Assembly (NCBI RefSeq): GCF_029223485.1
Contig: NZ_JARHTP010000012.1
Coordinates: 293,350 to 357,349, forward strand
Reading direction: 5' to 3'
Length of the DNA: 64,000 bases
Source: Streptomyces coacervatus
GTDB lineage: Bacteria > Actinomycetota > Actinomycetes > Streptomycetales > Streptomycetaceae
Shown here piece by piece: positions 63,301 to 64,000 of this stretch; position 1 is the first letter of the stretch; each line of letters opens with the position of its first letter. The notes under the pieces are model-generated. The model saw nothing but the letters and a program-made list of their open reading frames with translations, did no database searches and had not been told where the DNA came from. The translations under genes and the position numbers were made by a program.

Positions 63301-64000
63301 GCAGGACCCTCAAGCCCCAACGTGTACGCCACCCGGCCCGACGCAATACTCCCCGCATTCCCGGTCCCGATATACCCCTCGACCCCCTCCGGGAACTCCA
63401 CCAGCCCCGCCAGATAGTCGTGATACATCACCCCCGCGAACACACCCGTCCGACTCCCCCGCACCGACCCCGGATCAATCCCCGCCCGCTCCAACGCCTC
63501 CCACGACGTCTCCAGCAGCAACCGCTGCTGCGGATCCATCGCCAACGCCTCACGCGGACTGATCCCGAAGAACCCCGGATCGAACTCCCCCGCCCCGTAC
63601 AGGAAACCCCCCTCCCGCGTATACGACGTCCCCGCATGATCCGGATCCGGGTGATACAACCCCTCCAGATCCCAGCCCCGATCCGACGGGAAGACCGACA
63701 CACCATCCCCGCCACCGGCCACCAGCCGCCACAAATCCTCCGGAGACTCCACACCCCCCGGAAAACGACAACTCATCCCCACAATCGCGACCAGATCATC
63801 CCCGACAACCCGACCACCACCAGCAACACCAGCGGCAACGGCACCGGCAGCAGGCACAAGTGCCGCCTCCGGGCCCTCCGGGCCCACCAGCTCATCCCGC
63901 AGATACCGCGCCAGATCACCCGGCGTCGGATAATCGAACACCAACGTCGCCGGCAACCGCAGCCCCGTAACCGACCTCAAGTCATTACGCAGCTCCACCG
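54318..64000 (-). CDS. PKS-A: modular type I polyketide synthase, modules W1 and W2 (N-terminus outside window)
   Basis: This is a cytoplasmic multimodular PKS subunit. The frame is open to the right edge, so the true start lies beyond 64000; at least 3,227 codons are visible. It opens inside an acyl carrier protein (ACP) of an upstream module (residues VELRN, then LPATLVFDYPTP). Two full modules follow: W1 (KS-AT-KR-ACP) and W2 (KS-AT-KR-ACP). Both KS domains have TACSSS, HGTGT and NIGHTQAA; both AT domains have GHSIGE and HAFHSPH (malonyl type); both ACPs have LGFDSLTAVELRN. The last ~75 residues form a class 1a C-terminal docking region (helix around EIDRLEFILSSVA, then an acidic tail ending in DDIFDIINNEFGRS). 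It should hand its chain to PKS-B, whose gene begins 59 bp downstream. There is a Thr/Asp repeat in the W2 KR region. Family assignment is certain; product and upstream partners are unknown. Confidence 0.97.
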   Translation of the reverse strand, partial: VELRNDLRSVTGLRLPATLVFDYPTPGDLARYLRDELVGPEGPEAALVPAAGAVAAGVAGGGRVVGDDLVAIVGMSCRFPGGVESPEDLWRLVAGGGDGVSVFPSDRGWDLEGLYHPDPDHAGTSYTREGGFLYGAGEFDPGFFGISPREALAMDPQQRLLLETSWEALERAGIDPGSVRGSRTGVFAGVMYHDYLAGLVEFPEGVEGYIGTGNAGSIASGRVAYTLGLEGPAVTVDTACSSSLVALHLAAQALRSGECDLALAGGVAVMATPETFVDFSRQRGLAPDGRCKAFAAGADGTGWGEGAGMLLVERLSDARKNGHPVLAVVRGSAVNQDGASNGLTAPNGPSQQRVIRQALASAGLSTSDVDAVEAHGTGTRLGDPIEAQALLATYGQERAQDAPLWLGSIKSNIGHTQAAAGVAGIIKMVMAMRHGTLPQTLHVDEPTPHVEWSAGAVELLTEARDWPQTGRPRRAGVSSFGISGTNAHTIIEQAPAFEDELVQVEGGDNAPKTPTVVPWMLSAKSAEALHAQAERLRNHVEDNSDIRLTDVGYSLAIGRAAFEERAVLIAGNRDEFLQQLGALASGESPVGVVKGSTTGGKLGFLFTGQGSQRLGMGGELYEAYPAFARSLDEICGHFQLLLADALFGDDAELIDQTAYTQPALFAVEVALFRLLESWGVRPDFVSGHSIGEIAAAHCAGVLSLADACTLVAARGRLMQELPAGGAMVAVEAAEDEVIPYLTDAVSIAAVNGPTSVVVSGDEDAVLGIAAAFEEQGRKTKRLTVSHAFHSPHMDGMLEAFREVVEGLSYEAPRIPVVSNLTGTLATPDELSSPDFWVRHVREAVRFHDGIRTLEAQNVTTFIELGPDGVLSAMAQDCVTGDGHTFIPVLRRNRPEATSLTTALAQAHVRGVEIDWQTHFAGTGARRADLPTYAFQRERYWLEIPAVPAAGRSAAEADSVDARFWEAVEREDLASLAEALDMPAADGDALEAVLPALSAWRRQVRERSVVDGWRYRVVWKPVAGRAAGVVSGTWLVVVPEEGVDAGLAGAVAAVLSSRGVDVCTVTLPAGLERHEVAEVLRSAVPAEAGASGVLSLLALDETAGVSVSAVLVQALGDAGIDAPLWCVTQGAVSTGRSDRLGSAVQAGVWGLGRVAALEVPARWGGLVDLPQGVVDERAWGRFADVLAGVGGEDQVAVRASGIFARRLERPAQSEAVPEDGAWTPKGAVLVTGGTGALGAEVARWLAGNGAGHLVLTSRRGAQAPGAAELEAELVAAGARVTIAACDVADREALARLLEPLRSELTAVIHTAGVLDDGVLDGLTPERFERVWQAKADSARHLHELTRDLDLSAFVLFSSISGTLGSSGQANYAAANAYLDALAQQRRTDGLPATSIAWGAWAAGMAADDDMAERMRRGGVPPMAVDPAIRALRQAVDSGEAVLTVADFDWERLTPGLVAVRPSPFIGDLPEVRRVLDNTDGLAAGSAGSSAGAPLAERLAAMSRAEQERTVLDLVRIHVAAVLGHSGSAAIGAERAFKELGFDSLTAVELRNRLGAATGVDLPATLVFDHPSASALADHLRTELLGTGAAVDGPVSRAAEVADDPIAIVAMTCRFPGGVRSPEDLWQLLANGGDAIAEFPHDRGWDLERLYSPDPDQQGTCYTREGGFLYDVAEFDPAFFGISPREALAMDPQQRLLLETTWEVFERAGIDPAAARGSQAGVFVGTNGQDYDSFAQTLPDGIEGYLGTGNAASVVSGRLAYVFGLEGPAMTVDTACSSSLVALHLAAQALRSGECDLALAGGVTVMSSPGAFIEFSRQRGLAADGRVKAFAAGADGTGWGEGVGMLLVERLSDARRNGHPVLAVVRGSAVNQDGASNGLTAPNGPSQQRVIRQALAHAQLSASDVDAVEAHGTGTTLGDPIEAQALIATYGQERAGDRPLWLGSIKSNIGHTQAAAGVAGIIKMVLAMRHGVLPQTLHVDEPTPHVGWSAGAVELLTEAREWPETGRPRRAAISSFGFSGTNAHTILEEAPAGHTTEVTAPATPPAVQTWVLSAKSEDALRAQAERMRVRLATGAEIRPVDVAYSLATSRAALELRAAVVGGDREVLLEGLAALAAGEPGPQVLRGAAGDGRTALLFTGQGSQRPGMGRELYDAYPVFADALDAVCAHLDAHLERPLREVMFGEDEELLGRTSYTQPALFAVEVALFRLLESWGVKPDFVSGHSIGEIAAAHCAGVFSLEDACTLVAARGRLMQELPAGGAMVAVQAAEDEVIPYLTDVASIAAVNGPTSVVVSGDEDVVLRIAARFEEQGRKTKRLTVSHAFHSPHMDGMLADFRKVVEGLSYEAPRIPVVSNLTGAVAAAEEIGTADFWVRHVREAVRFHDGIRALEAQDVTTFIELGPDGVLSALAQECVTGDDHAFLPALRAGRQEVDTLAAALAAAHTRGIVIDWQAYYTGTGARRVDLPTYPFQRRRYWLDDAVHAAAEPGGDAPDHSDESRFWEAVDNADLTALTAELAIDANQPLSDVLPALSAWRRQRQEQSTVDGWRYRVVWKPLAEPDAARMTGTWLTVVPATGADDARVREVVDALRSAGVTVRRITLTDTDTGTDADTSTDTGTGVDTRTESALLAERLRAELGGETPQGVLSLLALDERSHPRYAAVSRGVLRTGDLVRALGEAGVDAPLWCVTEGAVGTSTSDRPRSAAQAQVWGLGRVVALEHPERWGGLVDLPETLDERAAARLVAVLAGAGDEDQLALRTPGVLVRRLAHASEKDTQVPAAGAWKPRGTVLVTGGTGALGAHVARWLAGNGAEHLVLTSRRGPEAPGAEALTAELTGMGVQVTVAACDVTDRDALEGLLAGVPRVTAVVHTAGAGQYAPLAQTGPGDIAEVMAAKVTGAAHLDALFADAPLDAFVLFSSIAGVWGSGGQGAYAAANAFLDALAEQRRARGLAATAIAWGPWADGGLVADDEAAEQLRRRGLPVLPVQRSISALQGALDRAETTVTVADVDWERFVPAFTAARPRPLIADLPEVRRVLAEADTGTGAERGGDGAAQDAESLRQRLSALSGAEAEDMLLDLVRTHVAAVLGHSGSTAVEAGRAFKELGFDSLTAVELRNRLGTASGLRLPASLVFDHPTPAAVAGHLRAELLGEQSAPALPAVAEIDRLEFILSSVAADSAERANVTARLEKLLRKWNETDSATAGDDDGNDLESASVDDIFDIINNEFGRS
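55143..55280 (-). repeat. A-type KR core block, W2 copy
   Basis: Partner of 44881-45018; only a few synonymous differences are visible. Confidence 0.75.
56140..56210 (-). repeat. Thr/Asp-rich short-repeat tract in W2
   Basis: Repeats of a six-base GGTGTC-like unit on the + strand encode a run of alternating Thr and Asp (TDTDTGTDADTSTDTGTG) in the structural half of the W2 KR, around residue 2600 of the visible protein. No other KR in the window has it. Confidence 0.8.
59200..63810 (-). other. Module W1: KS-AT-KR-ACP (malonyl, B-type KR)
   Basis: Approximate domain spans: KS 62530-63800, AT 61230-62190, KR 59780-60960, ACP 59300-59480. The KR has an intact NADPH loop (VTGGTGALG), the LDD motif of B-type KRs and catalytic S and Y (FSSISG, ANYAAAN). 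A dimerization element (FWEAVEREDLASL...) precedes the KR, as is usual when DH is absent. Predicted output is a D-configured beta-hydroxyl. The first ~800 bp of the KS region, and 60440-61020 in the pre-KR region, have a G/T-rich sense strand unlike the rest of the gene. Confidence 0.9.

Noticed and set aside
1..64000. Direct repeats suggesting a CRISPR array or insertion sequences
   Set aside because: The repeats are homologous PKS modules at 4.4-5.3 kb spacing; there are no short regularly spaced repeats, no transposase and no flanking inverted repeats.

Overview
The window is a contiguous piece of one very large type I modular polyketide synthase (PKS) locus. Six genes, all on the minus strand, fill it almost edge to edge. 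GC content and third-position GC are very high, ribosome-binding sites are purine rich, one start is GTG, and the modules carry class 1 docking helices. Together these point to an actinomycete, most likely Streptomyces. I see no RNA genes, mobile elements, CRISPR arrays, regulators, tailoring enzymes, loading module or thioesterase. Both window edges cut through PKS genes, so this is the middle of an assembly line.

Transcription runs from high to low coordinates. In that order the genes are PKS-A (64000-54318, N-terminus outside the window), PKS-B (54258-44071), PKS-C (44046-24043), PKS-D (23968-19013), PKS-E (18737-3255) and PKS-F (3184-1, C-terminus outside the window). Four of the five gaps are 24-74 bp, as in one long operon. 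The gap before PKS-E is 275 bp; it holds a possible promoter and a run of G-tracts that could fold as a quadruplex. I number the modules W1-W13 in transcription order. Minimal KS-AT-KR-ACP modules are W1, W2, W4, W6, W7, W9 and W10. KS-AT-DH-KR-ACP modules are W3, W5, W8, W11 and W12, and W13 (KS-AT-DH...) is cut by the window edge. No enoylreductase, methyltransferase or thioesterase motif was found.

All AT domains look malonyl-specific (GHSxGE with HAFH) except W9, which has the methylmalonyl signature (GHSQGE with YASH) and sits in a stretch of different base composition. If the proteins work in gene order (inference), the encoded chain segment is a polyol with isolated double bonds: OH, OH (A-type KR), OH (dead DH), OH (A-type KR), C=C, OH, OH, C=C (divergent DH), a methyl-branched unit that may keep its ketone (W9 KR lacks its tyrosine), OH, C=C, C=C or OH (altered DH), then C=C. 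A hydroxyl-rich, almost methyl-free backbone of this kind fits linear polyene-polyols or large polyol macrolactones. The exact product cannot be named from this fragment.

The points of most interest are several domains with changed catalytic residues (W3 DH, W9 KR, W12 DH and KR, W8 DH, W3/W8 KR serine), a mosaic KR in W7 beside a nearly identical 405-bp block shared with W6, loss of the usual pre-KR dimerization element in W7, the compositionally foreign AT of W9, and a switch in docking-helix type between PKS-B and PKS-C.
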